This document shows positions 17,362-26,198 of a stretch of DNA of 64,000 bases, piece after piece. The notes under the pieces were generated by a model. It did not search any database, was not told the origin of the DNA, and saw only the letters and a program-made list of their open reading frames with translations. The stretch is taken from contig NZ_JAMKMS010000008.1 in the NCBI RefSeq assembly GCF_023634655.1, positions 1 to 64,000 of the forward strand, given 5' to 3'. Both the position numbers and the translations under genes were made by a program. The DNA is from Vibrio methylphosphonaticus (GTDB taxonomy: Bacteria; Pseudomonadota; Gammaproteobacteria; Enterobacterales; Vibrionaceae). Positions within the stretch are counted from its first letter, which is position 1; the number at the start of each line of letters is the position of its first letter.

Positions 17362-17553
17362 AACGAAACTCGTCTAATTAATGCAAGGTGGCGCAGATAT
17401 TATCAGCTGATTAGTTGAAATAAAATATTGAACCAATCTGAAGTCACTATACGGGAAAAATTGACACTACTCAGACATTTAGAGTGTTTATACTGCTGAA
17501 AGTAAGAGCAAGTAAGTTCGTGTTTAATATCAGTATATGGCAGGAGAACGTTG

Positions 17554-18966
17554 ATGTCGGAATCTATTCATGTGGATGTAGCGGTTTTAGGTGGCGGACC
17601 CGGTGGTTATACCGCCGCTTTTCGAGCGGCGGACTTAGGGCTTTCAGTATGCCTAATTGAGAGTAGCGAAACCTTAGGGGGAGTTTGCGTGAATGAGGGG
17701 TGCATTCCTTCTAAAACAATCCTTCATGCCACATCCATGATTACAGAGGCGCAGCACGCCCAGTCCATGGGGGTGTCATTTGGCAAGGTGGAGGTTGATA
17801 TCGCTGCAATGCGTTCGCACAAGGTCGCTACCGTTGAGGGATTGACTAGCGGGATAGACAAATTAGCAAAGGCGAGGGGTATCCAGCGAATCAAAGGCAC
17901 TGGTGTGTTTAAAACGAAACGTTCACTACAAGTAACCGGCGACAGGGGAACGAGCGTGGTGAACTATGATCATGCCATTATTGCCACAGGGTCCCAACCT
18001 ATTGATCTTCCTGGTATGCCAAAGCATCAACGTATATGGGACTCAACGGATGCACTTGATCTGACATCAATTCCGAGCCGATTGTTGATTATAGGCGGTG
18101 GAATTATTGGTTTAGAAATGGCGCAGGTCTATGCGTCGCTTGGTTCCAATATCACCATTGTTGAATCGGCTGAGCAACTGGTACCAGCGGCCGACAAAGA
18201 TGTCATCCAACCATTGCAAAAGAGCATTAAAAAGCGCTACGACATACTTACGCGCACCAAAGTCGTTGACATGGTCGTTGAGGACGATGGCGTAGTTGTC
18301 ACCATGGAGGGAAAAAAGATAAAAGGAAATCAGACGTTTGATGCGGTGCTCGTAGCGGTGGGGCGACGTCCAAATACGACAACAATTAATTTAGGTGCGT
18401 TAGATATCTCTCTTGATAGTAACCATCGAATTCCGGTTGACGATACAATGCAAACATCACTCCCTGGGATTTATGCAATTGGCGATATTGTCGAAGGTCC
18501 AATGTTAGCGCATAAAGCAACACATGAAGGCAAAGTGGCAGCGGAAGCGATTGCTGGTATCAGAATGTCGACCAAGCCAACCTTAATTCCATCTGTTGCT
18601 TACACATCCCCTGAAATTGCGTGGGTGGGTTTGACAGAAAAAGAAGCGAAAGAACAAGCAATAGAATACGATCTAGGAAAAGTACCTTGGCTAGTGAGTG
18701 GTCGAGCACAAAGCGTAGGTGCTTCAAATGGTATGACGAAAGCGCTGTTTGACAAGAAAACAGGCGTATTACTTGGTGCGAGTATTTGTGGAGAAAATGC
18801 GGGTGAGTTAATTCACGAAGCCGTTATCGCAATGACGCTAGGTAGTCGCGCGAAGGATATCGCGCATACGGTCCATGCGCATCCAACCTTATCAGAAACG
18901 TTCGCCTTTGCTGCAGAACTTGTCGAAGGCTCGATGACGGATATGCTGCCTCCCCGTAAGCGTTAA
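17554..18966 (+). CDS. Dihydrolipoyl dehydrogenase (E3-type flavoprotein), stand-alone copy
   Basis: ATG 17554 is preferred over TTG 17551 because AGGAG then lies 7 nt upstream. The 470-residue protein has the FAD-binding GGGPGGYTAAFRAADLG (residues 13-29), the redox-active disulphide GGVCVNEGCIPSKT with Cys45 and Cys50, the NAD-binding GGGIIGLEMAQ near 180-190, and the catalytic HAHPTLSETF near 445. It reoxidises dihydrolipoamide with NAD+. No E1/E2 dehydrogenase or glycine-cleavage genes are adjacent, so this is probably a second lpd paralogue rather than the pyruvate dehydrogenase one; partner complex unknown. Confidence 0.92.
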   Translation: MSESIHVDVAVLGGGPGGYTAAFRAADLGLSVCLIESSETLGGVCVNEGCIPSKTILHATSMITEAQHAQSMGVSFGKVEVDIAAMRSHKVATVEGLTSGIDKLAKARGIQRIKGTGVFKTKRSLQVTGDRGTSVVNYDHAIIATGSQPIDLPGMPKHQRIWDSTDALDLTSIPSRLLIIGGGIIGLEMAQVYASLGSNITIVESAEQLVPAADKDVIQPLQKSIKKRYDILTRTKVVDMVVEDDGVVVTMEGKKIKGNQTFDAVLVAVGRRPNTTTINLGALDISLDSNHRIPVDDTMQTSLPGIYAIGDIVEGPMLAHKATHEGKVAAEAIAGIRMSTKPTLIPSVAYTSPEIAWVGLTEKEAKEQAIEYDLGKVPWLVSGRAQSVGASNGMTKALFDKKTGVLLGASICGENAGELIHEAVIAMTLGSRAKDIAHTVHAHPTLSETFAFAAELVEGSMTDMLPPRKR

Positions 18967-19129
18967 TAACCGTCCTGTAGATGGTTGATGCTCTTTGTGT
19001 CACCCTATCGATGACAAGTGATTAATCATAAATGTTGACGCAGATGCCATATCAGCACGATAGTATTTGAACTACCTAATCAGACCAGTTACTGTCACCA
19101 ATAACAAAGTATTAACATTTGGTGGCAGT

Positions 19130-19930
19130 ATGCATTTTGACAAACTTATAGAACAAGCGACGCAGTGCGCCTTGAATGATGGATCAATGACGATCCCCTC
19201 ATCTTGGGGGCAGGGAAGAACTGTATTTGGCGGAGTGTCGGCCGCGATCTTATATGCCGCTATGCGATCAAAGTTAAAGATTGATCGTGCCCTTCGATCA
19301 CTTAATACTAATTTCGTTGGTCCTTTGTTAGTTGATGCGCCGTTTCATTTTCAATTCGAAGTATTACGAGAAGGAAAAAGTGTTTCGCAGATTTGTGCGA
19401 GATTGATTCAAAATGATCAAGTTGTGGTGTTTCAGCAAGCCTGCTTCGGTTCCGATCGTGATTCTCAAATTCGAGTAAAAAATTCAGACAATCATATAAT
19501 GCCCGATCCAAATGAATTACCGCTCTTTCCGGATGTCGCCAAAGGAGCACCGAACTATACAGCGCATATTGATTTGGCATTAGCGCGTGGACATCTGCCG
19601 TTTACATCCAGTAAAGACTCTCATTCCTATGGTTGGATGCGATTTAAGCAGGCGCCCCAAGAAATTACCGATGCACACCTCATCTGTTTAGTTGATGCAT
19701 GGCCTCCGGGCGTATTGCAAATGATGGAGCTACCAGCACCGGCAAGTACTATGATGTGGAACCTTGAATTTATTCATCCCCATGAGCCCGTCGGAGTGGA
19801 GGACTGGTTTGCGTATCAATCCCATACACGACAGGCTGCTCAAGGTTATGCACATGCTGAAGCTAACGTATGGAATAATGTCGGTCAGTTAGTCGCAATC
19901 AGTCGACAGAGTATTGCGATATTTGATTGA
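19130..19930 (+). CDS. Acyl-CoA thioesterase family protein (double hot-dog)
   Basis: Starting at ATG 19130 (GGTGG 6 nt upstream) gives 266 residues; a longer TTG reading has no ribosome site. The protein looks like the two-domain TesB-like/4HBT thioesterase family: an N-terminal hot-dog with WGQGRTVFGGVSAAILYAAM (residues 24-43) and a C-terminal hot-dog with LEFIHPHEPVGVEDWFAYQS. Such enzymes hydrolyse acyl-CoA esters in the cytoplasm. The physiological substrate is unknown. It is monocistronic, with a long hairpin after the stop. Confidence 0.82.
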   Translation: MHFDKLIEQATQCALNDGSMTIPSSWGQGRTVFGGVSAAILYAAMRSKLKIDRALRSLNTNFVGPLLVDAPFHFQFEVLREGKSVSQICARLIQNDQVVVFQQACFGSDRDSQIRVKNSDNHIMPDPNELPLFPDVAKGAPNYTAHIDLALARGHLPFTSSKDSHSYGWMRFKQAPQEITDAHLICLVDAWPPGVLQMMELPAPASTMMWNLEFIHPHEPVGVEDWFAYQSHTRQAAQGYAHAEANVWNNVGQLVAISRQSIAIFD

Positions 19931-19941
19931 TTCACAAGATA

Positions 19942-19989
19942 AAAGAGTGAGGTTAATACATGTAAACCAGTTGTATTAACTTCCTCTTT
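19942..19989 (+). terminator. Long hairpin after the thioesterase gene
   Basis: GTTAATACA at 19952-19960 pairs with TGTATTAAC at 19972-19980. The stem extends outward through AAAGAG/CTCTTT with a bulge, to about 18 pairs. It begins 12 bp after the stop codon. The T-run is short, so it may act partly as an mRNA 3'-end stabiliser. Confidence 0.6.
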
Positions 19990-19994
19990 ATGAG

Positions 19995-20007
19995 TTTACA
20001 CTGTAAA
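19995..20007. other. parS2: parS2 centromere site
   Basis: TTTACACTGTAAA, exact consensus, lies just beyond the thioesterase hairpin. A half-site (AGTGTAAA) is 100 bp further right. It is the rightmost exact site found in the window; none was found in the next 44 kb. Confidence 0.87.
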
Positions 20008-20262
20008 CCCTGTTCTAATCCTAGGATCGATAAACATGTATTACGGCGTTGTTGCTCTCAAACCGCAGAAACCTATCGAATACTACTTATTCATATTGTT
20101 AGCAGTGTAAAAACAGCCCCTAAGTAGCGGTTATTTTGTTGAAGTTCACATAAGGGTTGGTATCCTAGCCAACGCGTTTCACCTTCGCTATTTCCCCTCA
20201 GAGTTACGATAAAAACCGCGCGACTGTATTTTCCCCACTTGATTATTTAGAGGTACATATTT

Positions 20263-21615
20263 ATGGCTATTGGTTTCGACTACGGAACGGCAAACTGCTC
20301 TGTTGCACATGTTATCGATGGTTCAGTACAGCAAATACCTTTAGCAGGCGAAGATTATTATATTCCGTCAACACTTTGTGCTCCAACCGCAGAAACCGTA
20401 TCTGAATATCTATTTCGTTGTTTAAACATAAAGCCATCGAATGACGTTGGCGACACGGTGCTTAGACGTGCGATCAAAATGAACAGAGAAGAAGGTATCG
20501 ATGTCATTTCGTCTGATGTTTTGTTTGGGCAACAAGCTTTGGAGCTCTACTTAGAAGACCCAAAGGATGTGTACTACATCAAATCGCCAAAATCTTTTTT
20601 GGGCACGATGGGGTTGCGTGACATGCAGCTGTCGTTCTTTGAAGACTTGGTCTGTGCAATGATGGCGAATGTTAAGCACCGAGCTGAAGCACAGCTTAAC
20701 CAAGAACTTACCCAAACGGTTATAGGTCGACCTGTTAATTTTCTTGGTCGTGGTGGAGAGGCATCCAACTTGCAAGCTGAAGCCATATTACATCGCGCTG
20801 CTACTCGTGCAGGATTTAAAGATGTCGCGTTCCAGTTAGAGCCTGTCGCGGCTGGGTTGGATTATGAGGCAACATTGTCTGAGGATAAGAATGTTCTAGT
20901 TGTGGATATTGGTGGAGGTACAACAGACTGTTCATTTATAAAAATGGGACCTAGTTGGGCCGGCAGCTCCGAGCGGGCCGATTCTCTGATAGCCCATTCT
21001 GGGCAGCGTGTTGGGGGCAATGATTTGGATATCTATATTGCTTTTCGTCGTCTAATGACTGCATTTGGAATGGGAACTAAACGTCATTCTGGACTTGATA
21101 TCCCTGTTACTCAGTTTTGGAATCCGATTGCGATTAACGATGTTCAGGCACAGAGAAAGTTCTATGCCCATGAAAACATAAAAGAACTCAAAATGCTCTT
21201 GAAGGAAGCAAAAGAGTCGGACAAAGTGGCTAGGTTAGTGAAGCTTCATCAAGATACACTTGGGTATGCCGTGATTAGAGAAGCAGAAAAGGCCAAAATT
21301 GCCCTAGGCGAGGCTGAACAACATCGTGCTTTCATTCAACTGATTTCTGAACAGGTAGACGTTGATATTACGCGAGGAGAGATGGAAAGTGCGATAGATA
21401 ACCCGAAGCAAAAAATCAAAGCGCTAGTTTCAGAAGCGGTAAAGCAGGCGGGAATACAACCCGATGTTGTATTTATGACGGGAGGTTCCGCGCGTTCTAT
21501 AGTATTGCGCCAAGCCGTCAATGAGGTTCTTCCCAATGTTCCTTTAGTGGCGGGTAACTATTTTGGTTCTGTGACTGCAGGGTTAGCCCGTTGGGCGGAT
21601 ATTTGTTTTAAGTAG
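20263..21615 (+). CDS. yegD: YegD, Hsp70/MreB-like ATPase
   Basis: The 450-residue protein starts with the actin/Hsp70 phosphate-1 motif GFDYGTANCSVAHVIDG (residues 4-20). VVDIGGGTTDCSF (about 222-234) is the phosphate-2 motif and VFMTGGSARS (about 405-414) the adenosine motif. It has the nucleotide-binding domain of Hsp70 but lacks the DnaK peptide-binding domain, as in E. coli YegD. The role is a putative chaperone; partners are unknown. AGAGG lies 9 nt before ATG. Confidence 0.9.
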   Translation: MAIGFDYGTANCSVAHVIDGSVQQIPLAGEDYYIPSTLCAPTAETVSEYLFRCLNIKPSNDVGDTVLRRAIKMNREEGIDVISSDVLFGQQALELYLEDPKDVYYIKSPKSFLGTMGLRDMQLSFFEDLVCAMMANVKHRAEAQLNQELTQTVIGRPVNFLGRGGEASNLQAEAILHRAATRAGFKDVAFQLEPVAAGLDYEATLSEDKNVLVVDIGGGTTDCSFIKMGPSWAGSSERADSLIAHSGQRVGGNDLDIYIAFRRLMTAFGMGTKRHSGLDIPVTQFWNPIAINDVQAQRKFYAHENIKELKMLLKEAKESDKVARLVKLHQDTLGYAVIREAEKAKIALGEAEQHRAFIQLISEQVDVDITRGEMESAIDNPKQKIKALVSEAVKQAGIQPDVVFMTGGSARSIVLRQAVNEVLPNVPLVAGNYFGSVTAGLARWADICFK

Positions 21616-21823
21616 ACGTTCTTAGGTTCAAATAGATTACCACTACTTAGATATTGCATTGGACGTAAGAAAACTCTGATATGCACCCTAAACTCTCATC
21701 AGATTATTCTTATAATTTTCTGGATAGATTGTTCCTTTAGTTTTGGGCTTTTGAATGTGATAAGCGTGCTTTGACGACAGAGACCTGTTGGTAATTATCT
21801 GATTTTACGGCAATTAGAGGAAT

Positions 21824-21852
21824 GTGACACAGTTCGAATAGTTTTATATATA
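21824..21852 (+). promoter_or_regulatory. Candidate sigma-70 promoter for the small RNA
   Basis: GTGACA at 21824-21829 and TATATA at 21847-21852, 17 bp apart, would give a start near 21858-21860, just ahead of the structured segment that ends in a strong terminator. No other supported start lies in this spacer. Confidence 0.45.
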
Positions 21853-21857
21853 ACTGG

Positions 21858-22018
21858 GGTAAATGAGTTGGCGCTATTGCAGAGTGGCACGTTATGCGAA
21901 TAAAATGACAGCGACTCTCTTAAGCCGAGGGTCACCTAGCCAACTGACGTTGTTAGTGAATGACTATTGTTCACAGTATTATGAGCCAATCACGATGTGT
22001 TGTGATTGGCTTTTTTTA
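21858..22018 (+). ncRNA. Candidate structured small RNA of about 160 nt
   Basis: The stretch has no credible open reading frame but folds well. AGTTGGC (about 21869) pairs with GCCAACT (about 21938). The enclosed GACTCTC-TTAAGCC-GAGGGTC is a perfect 7-bp hairpin counting one G-U pair. CGCT/AGCG form another stem, and ACTGAC-GTT-GTTAGT a small hairpin that competes with the first pairing. It ends in AGCCAATCAC/GTGATTGGCT plus eight T. A promoter-like pair lies at the predicted 5' end. yegD ends 240 bp upstream and the next gene is convergent, so this is a free-standing unit rather than a leader. I cannot name the RNA family. Confidence 0.6.
21984..22018 (+). terminator. Intrinsic terminator of the candidate small RNA
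   Basis: A 10-bp perfect stem AGCCAATCAC / GTGATTGGCT with an 8-nt loop is followed directly by a T-run. It is 370 bp past yegD, too far to be a simple yegD terminator. Confidence 0.9.
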
Positions 22019-22067
22019 TTGTATAGTTGATGAGAACGATAGTTGAAAAAGTGATGCGGTTAGGTCG

Positions 22068-22772
22068 TTACATAACGAGCGATGAAATCACACCAATAAG
22101 ACCGCCAAAAATTCCTCCCCATACCACCAGCCAACCTAAATGTTGTTTGATTAGGTTTTGTACGATCTCTTTTACGATTTGTGGGGTAAGTTCATTAAGT
22201 CGTTGTTCAATAATTGAATCAATATTGTTTTTCACTTCGTCCATCATAGATGGTGATTCAAATTGTTCAACAAGCGCTTGTTTAACAGAGTCGCTTTGAG
22301 CGATATCTTCCATTGCCGCTTTCATTTTTTCCACAAATGGGGCTTTAAGCGGTTGTAATGCTTCCGTACCCCCAAACATCGCCAACATTCCTCCAAACTG
22401 TGAATTTTCAATAACATCGACAAGGGAGTCAAAGGTAGGGTTGAAGTCGACTTTTTCAATTACTGGCTCTAAATCTAGAGAGAGTCCTGTCCCTACTTCT
22501 TGTTTGAGAAATTTATCAATATTACTGTCGGTGAAAAATTGGTCCATCATAAGATTTTTAATCGCTACTTTAAAATCTTCAAACCGAGCCGGGATAACAC
22601 CAGACCCATAAATACCGGGTATTTTTTCAAATAACATATGAATCGCTAGCCAGTTTGTCACGGCGCCAGAAAAAGCAAAAAGCCCGGCATATAGGAGAAT
22701 GGTGTTTTCGATTTGATAGCCCACAGCGAGTAGTCCTAATGCGACTAAGTTGGTGATCATACTTTTGTTCAT
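22068..22772 (-). CDS. DUF445 family membrane protein
   Basis: The 234-residue protein has an N-terminal membrane hairpin (MITNLVALGLLAVGYQIENT and LLYAGLFAFSGAVTNWLAIH). The family hallmark GAVTNWLAIHMLFEKIPGIYGSGVIPARFEDFK follows over residues 37-69. A long amphipathic helical region and one C-terminal membrane segment (WLVVWGGIFGGLIGVISSLV) complete it. DUF445 proteins are inner-membrane proteins of unknown function. The start is at 22772; a second Met (codon 5) is possible, and no strong ribosome site is seen for either. Confidence 0.82.
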   Translation of the reverse strand: MNKSMITNLVALGLLAVGYQIENTILLYAGLFAFSGAVTNWLAIHMLFEKIPGIYGSGVIPARFEDFKVAIKNLMMDQFFTDSNIDKFLKQEVGTGLSLDLEPVIEKVDFNPTFDSLVDVIENSQFGGMLAMFGGTEALQPLKAPFVEKMKAAMEDIAQSDSVKQALVEQFESPSMMDEVKNNIDSIIEQRLNELTPQIVKEIVQNLIKQHLGWLVVWGGIFGGLIGVISSLVM

Positions 22773-23182
22773 AATTTTCGCTTAAATGGATGATTAAGAA
22801 AGACTGCAGCGATTCTAAAAAAAAATCACACAGATAAAAAGCAACTTTTTGTTATCGGGTTACTGTAAAAGCGCGAGAAATGCGCGAGCAAGGCTATTCC
22901 TATTGTTCGTCATTGCCAATGACATTAAGAGGTGAGCAGTTTCTATATTAGAACGAGAGAGTTTTGATTCTAGTCGTGAAGTCTGTGGTGTTAGGGTCTA
23001 TCCGGCACTTTTTGACGCTCTGCAAAATTTAGCGTCGTAAGTACGGCAAGAGCTAGGGTAAATGTTCTACATTGGATCAACGTCTTATTTAGTGAAGTGC
23101 TATCAATTATATTCTTGAACATCAATCATGCTGGACTAATCTATCAGTAGTCTAGGAAAGGAATCCGAGAGAGTGAGATGAA
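22773..23182. other. Divergent spacer without recognisable gene
   Basis: No hairpin, repeat or supported frame was found. It should carry promoters for the DUF445 gene and for the 23183 gene pair. Confidence 0.4.
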
Positions 23183-23671
23183 ATGGAACAAACCTACAGC
23201 GTAATTAAGATAGTTAAACAAAGGTTAATTAGTGGCTTAACACTCGGGATTTTTGCTTTGATAATTATTTTATCGACCGAAAGCCGAGCATTTGCTGCTA
23301 ATGAATATGCCGTGTTTACGCTTGATTCTAATTTTGATGAACTGACTCGCAGCAAAGCGAGAATGGTTTACCGAGGTAAGGCTAAATCTCTTCAAGGGAA
23401 ACGAATAGAAATATCCGATTGGCCAGAAAGCTCCTCGGAGCGGTCTGAGTTCTATGAATACTTATTAGGAAAAGATATTGCACAAATGAATGCCTATTGG
23501 GCAAGTTTATCTTTTTCTGGGAAAGCTAGACCGCCAAAAGAAATCGGTGATGCCACGGTTACTGCACTTATTCATTGGTTAAAAGAAAAGCCGAATAGAA
23601 TTGGGTATGCGCCATTAGACGCAATACCTCAGGAAGCCAAAATTCTATACGTTGTTAGTGGGGAGAAATAA
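23183..23671 (+). CDS. Exported PstS-like (phosphate-binding-type) small periplasmic protein
   Basis: The 162-residue protein has an N-terminal hydrophobic signal (about residues 13-40, ending near RAFA). The mature part resembles the C-terminal half of periplasmic phosphate-binding-like proteins: FDELTRSKARMVYRGKAK, DWPESSSERSEFYEYLLGK and ALIHWLKEKPNRIGYAPLD. It is too short for a full two-lobed PBP, so it probably binds a partner or ligand in another way. The downstream barrel gene starts 2 bp after the stop, a tight operon. Function unknown. Confidence 0.75.
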   Translation: MEQTYSVIKIVKQRLISGLTLGIFALIIILSTESRAFAANEYAVFTLDSNFDELTRSKARMVYRGKAKSLQGKRIEISDWPESSSERSEFYEYLLGKDIAQMNAYWASLSFSGKARPPKEIGDATVTALIHWLKEKPNRIGYAPLDAIPQEAKILYVVSGEK

Positions 23672-23673
23672 CC

Positions 23674-24768
23674 ATGAATAATAAATTACTCGTTTTAGCT
23701 GTATCTGCAATCAGCACTTCCTCTTTAGCTGCGATAGACATCTCAGACAATTTTTCTATCAGTGGTTTTGGGTCAACGTCTTGGACCAAGTCTGATAATG
23801 AAACGCCATTGATGGTGAATCGTAATATTAGTGATGAGAACTGCTACGACTGTGATACAACGTTTGGCGTCCAGTTAGATTACTATCGCGAGGCATTTAA
23901 AGCTTCAGTGCAAGTGGTTAAGCGCCCGCAAGACCATTGGAGTGAACCACAATTGGAGTGGGCGTATCTTGGTTATTCAATTGGAGATTTTGAGGTTAGG
24001 GGTGGGCGCTTGCGTTTACCCGTATTTTTGGCTTCTGAATATTACTATGTTGGCCATGCTTATACGACTGCCCGCCCGCCCGCCGAGGTCTATAACAGTA
24101 TCCTCGGGGTGACTGCATTTAATGGAGCAAGTGTGACATGGAACCTCAATATATCCGATGAAACACAGCTTTCTTTAACGCCTTTTGTTGGGTTTAAAGA
24201 CAACAATGAAGTCGATTTGAATTCGAATACTACGCTTGAGTTTGAAACAAAAAATATGTGGGGGGCGAATGCTCAGTTGATAGGTGAAAACTATCGATTG
24301 AATTTTGCCTATCTAGATTCAAATTTTGATCAAACCGTTAAGTTATCGAACACCTATCTGCCCAATGAATTTGGCGTTCCGCAGCTTTATGCTTACAAAG
24401 AAATTGAAGCTCCCGATCAAAATATAAAGCTCTACTCGTTAGGGGGAGAGTATGATTTTGGAAACCTAAAACTTACGGCCGAAGGTCAGAAGAATGATTT
24501 GGCAATGGCTTGGTATGGGATGGTTGCTTACCGACTCTCAGCATTCACACCTTATGCTGTTTATGGAGAGGACTTTGATGAGGACAATGACAAAGCTGGT
24601 GCGAGCACCACATTAGGCTTGCGTTATGATGTGAGATATAACGTTTCGTTAAACGCGGAGTGGCAATACTTTAATAGTTATAATGGTGATAGCGGTGCAT
24701 TTGTATCTTCTCCGGGCAGTGATACCGACGCGAACCTATATACGGTCATGCTTAACTTTGTATTCTAA
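23674..24768 (+). CDS. Porin-like outer-membrane beta-barrel protein
   Basis: The 364-residue protein has a short signal peptide (to about residue 19, SSLAA). Alternating amphipathic beta strands with aromatic girdles run throughout, and the protein ends in a terminal Phe (VMLNFVF), the BAM recognition signature. A two-Cys loop ENCYDCDTT occurs near residue 50. The repeated strand pattern and length fit a 14-16 strand porin. Co-transcription with the PBP-like gene suggests they act together across the outer membrane and periplasm. Substrate not deducible. Confidence 0.8.
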   Translation: MNNKLLVLAVSAISTSSLAAIDISDNFSISGFGSTSWTKSDNETPLMVNRNISDENCYDCDTTFGVQLDYYREAFKASVQVVKRPQDHWSEPQLEWAYLGYSIGDFEVRGGRLRLPVFLASEYYYVGHAYTTARPPAEVYNSILGVTAFNGASVTWNLNISDETQLSLTPFVGFKDNNEVDLNSNTTLEFETKNMWGANAQLIGENYRLNFAYLDSNFDQTVKLSNTYLPNEFGVPQLYAYKEIEAPDQNIKLYSLGGEYDFGNLKLTAEGQKNDLAMAWYGMVAYRLSAFTPYAVYGEDFDEDNDKAGASTTLGLRYDVRYNVSLNAEWQYFNSYNGDSGAFVSSPGSDTDANLYTVMLNFVF

Positions 24769-24845
24769 GACTGAATGTAAACTCTGACGGGAGTTAGTCT
24801 GGAAAACGGATACAGCCTATTTTTGTCGTCAATTATATCTTCAAT

Positions 24846-24876
24846 AAAAAGGCCCCGACATTGTCGGGGCCTTTTT
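24846..24876. terminator. Bidirectional intrinsic terminator
   Basis: AAAAAGGCCCCGACA / TGTCGGGGCCTTTTT with a minimal loop serves both the barrel gene (plus) and the convergent popT-type gene (minus). Confidence 0.92.
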
Positions 24877-24896
24877 CGTTTTAGCTCACGGTAAGA

Positions 24897-25817
24897 TTAT
24901 TTCTCACCATGCTCGGCAATTTTTTCTAGTCCTAAGACTAAGGCAATACCAACAAGCATCATAACAATAGCGATGGCTAATTGAGATGGGTGACCAGAAA
25001 CAGACTCAAAACTAAACGGTGATAAGTTCTCCTGGATAAGGGGTACTTGCTCACCTGAAGAATTGGTTCTCCAAGAAATGGTTTCTTTCCAAGGCCATAG
25101 TTTTGGTAGTGTACCGAGCATCAAGCCTGTCAGGAAAACCAATGCAAAATCGCGGAAGCGTTTTAGTAACCATGAAAGAACATGAGAGAAACTTAATAGG
25201 CCAACTAAACACCCTGTTGCAAATATTGCCATGACATCGAGTTGCAGTCCCTTAACAGCACCAAGTACCGGTGTGTACATCCCAAGCAGCAGTAAGATAA
25301 AGCTGCCAGAAATACCAGGAAGAATCATCGCACAAATAGCAATCGCACCAGCAAAGAAGATGTTGATGTTAGTGGGATCCATTTCTGATGGTTGCAAAAC
25401 GGTAATGCAGTAGGCAAAGGCGACACCGAGCAGTAGACACACAAAACGTGAAAGCGTTTTTTGTTCAACTTGCTTGAGCATGTGGTAGACCGATACCAGA
25501 ATCAAGCCAAAAAAGAATGACCAAACCGGGATAGGGTGTGTTTCTAACGCCCAAGAAATGAATTTAGCTAGCGTTAGAATCGACGTGAGAATTCCGCCAA
25601 ATAATGCGATTAAAAAGAAGCCATTGATGTGATTGAACGCTGCTTTAAATCCGTCGCGCTTCCAGATGCCGAATAGACTTGGGTTCACACGTCGAATGCT
25701 TTCTAGCAGCATGTCATAAATACCGGTAATAAAGGCCACAGTACCGCCCGAAACGCCTGGGACAACGTCAGCCGCGCCCATAGCCATTCCTTTTAGAAAG
25801 GTCGTCAAATAATTCAT
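24897..25817 (-). CDS. popT: DUF368 family undecaprenyl-phosphate translocase (PopT type)
   Basis: The start was placed at ATG 25817-25815 (MNYLTTFLKGMAMG) with AAAGA upstream; the 20-codon upstream extension is unlike the family. The 306-residue polytopic protein shows both DUF368 repeats: GAADVVPGVSGGTVAFITGIY (residues 15-35) and GAIAICAMILPGISGSFILLLLGMY (about 165-190). DUF368 members, including V. cholerae VCA0040, have been identified as undecaprenyl phosphate translocases that return the cell-wall lipid carrier across the inner membrane. Family identity is sure; the function follows from that published family assignment. Confidence 0.88.
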   Translation of the reverse strand: MNYLTTFLKGMAMGAADVVPGVSGGTVAFITGIYDMLLESIRRVNPSLFGIWKRDGFKAAFNHINGFFLIALFGGILTSILTLAKFISWALETHPIPVWSFFFGLILVSVYHMLKQVEQKTLSRFVCLLLGVAFAYCITVLQPSEMDPTNINIFFAGAIAICAMILPGISGSFILLLLGMYTPVLGAVKGLQLDVMAIFATGCLVGLLSFSHVLSWLLKRFRDFALVFLTGLMLGTLPKLWPWKETISWRTNSSGEQVPLIQENLSPFSFESVSGHPSQLAIAIVMMLVGIALVLGLEKIAEHGEK

Positions 25818-25877
25818 ATTATCTTTAAGGTTAGAGAAGTTGTCGCAAAGTATATATGGATGCGAGTTTGTATGCAC

Positions 25878-26198
25878 CTAGAGAGTGAGCGAATTTTTTG
25901 TCCACTGGTCACGTCAAAGAATTATGAATCTTGATACTAGATAAGTTATTCGTTCGACGTCACTACATTCGATGTTAATGATAACTATCAGACACTTAAT
26001 CTTATCTAGACAAGTGGTATAAGCCCTTCCTTTGTTACGAATTAGACATAATAACGACACGTAATCTTCATCTTTTACCTTCAAAGTGTACTCAAATCGA
26101 ATGGTAGCGACATGGTTTCTTTCATCATTCGCTATGAATTTAACTAGGCAGCATGCATGCCTAATTATCTCAACATATCTAGATAAGTAAGAAGGGAA
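25878..26198. promoter_or_regulatory. phn operon promoter region with three TCTAGA-centred motifs
   Basis: Three related palindromic elements occur: ACTAGATAAG at 25936-25945, CTTATCTAGACAAG at 26001-26014 and the perfect palindrome TATCTAGATA at 26176-26185. The last lies 16 bp upstream of phnF. They share a (C)TTATCTAGA core in one or the other orientation. These are candidate operators for PhnF or another regulator of the operon; I saw no convincing PhoB box. Confidence 0.5.

Noticed and set aside
17971..19420. TGATCA words inside the dihydrolipoyl dehydrogenase and thioesterase genes as RctB sites
   Set aside because: A 6-bp core is expected many times by chance in 64 kb, and these are in coding sequence without the GGAA flank or regular spacing.
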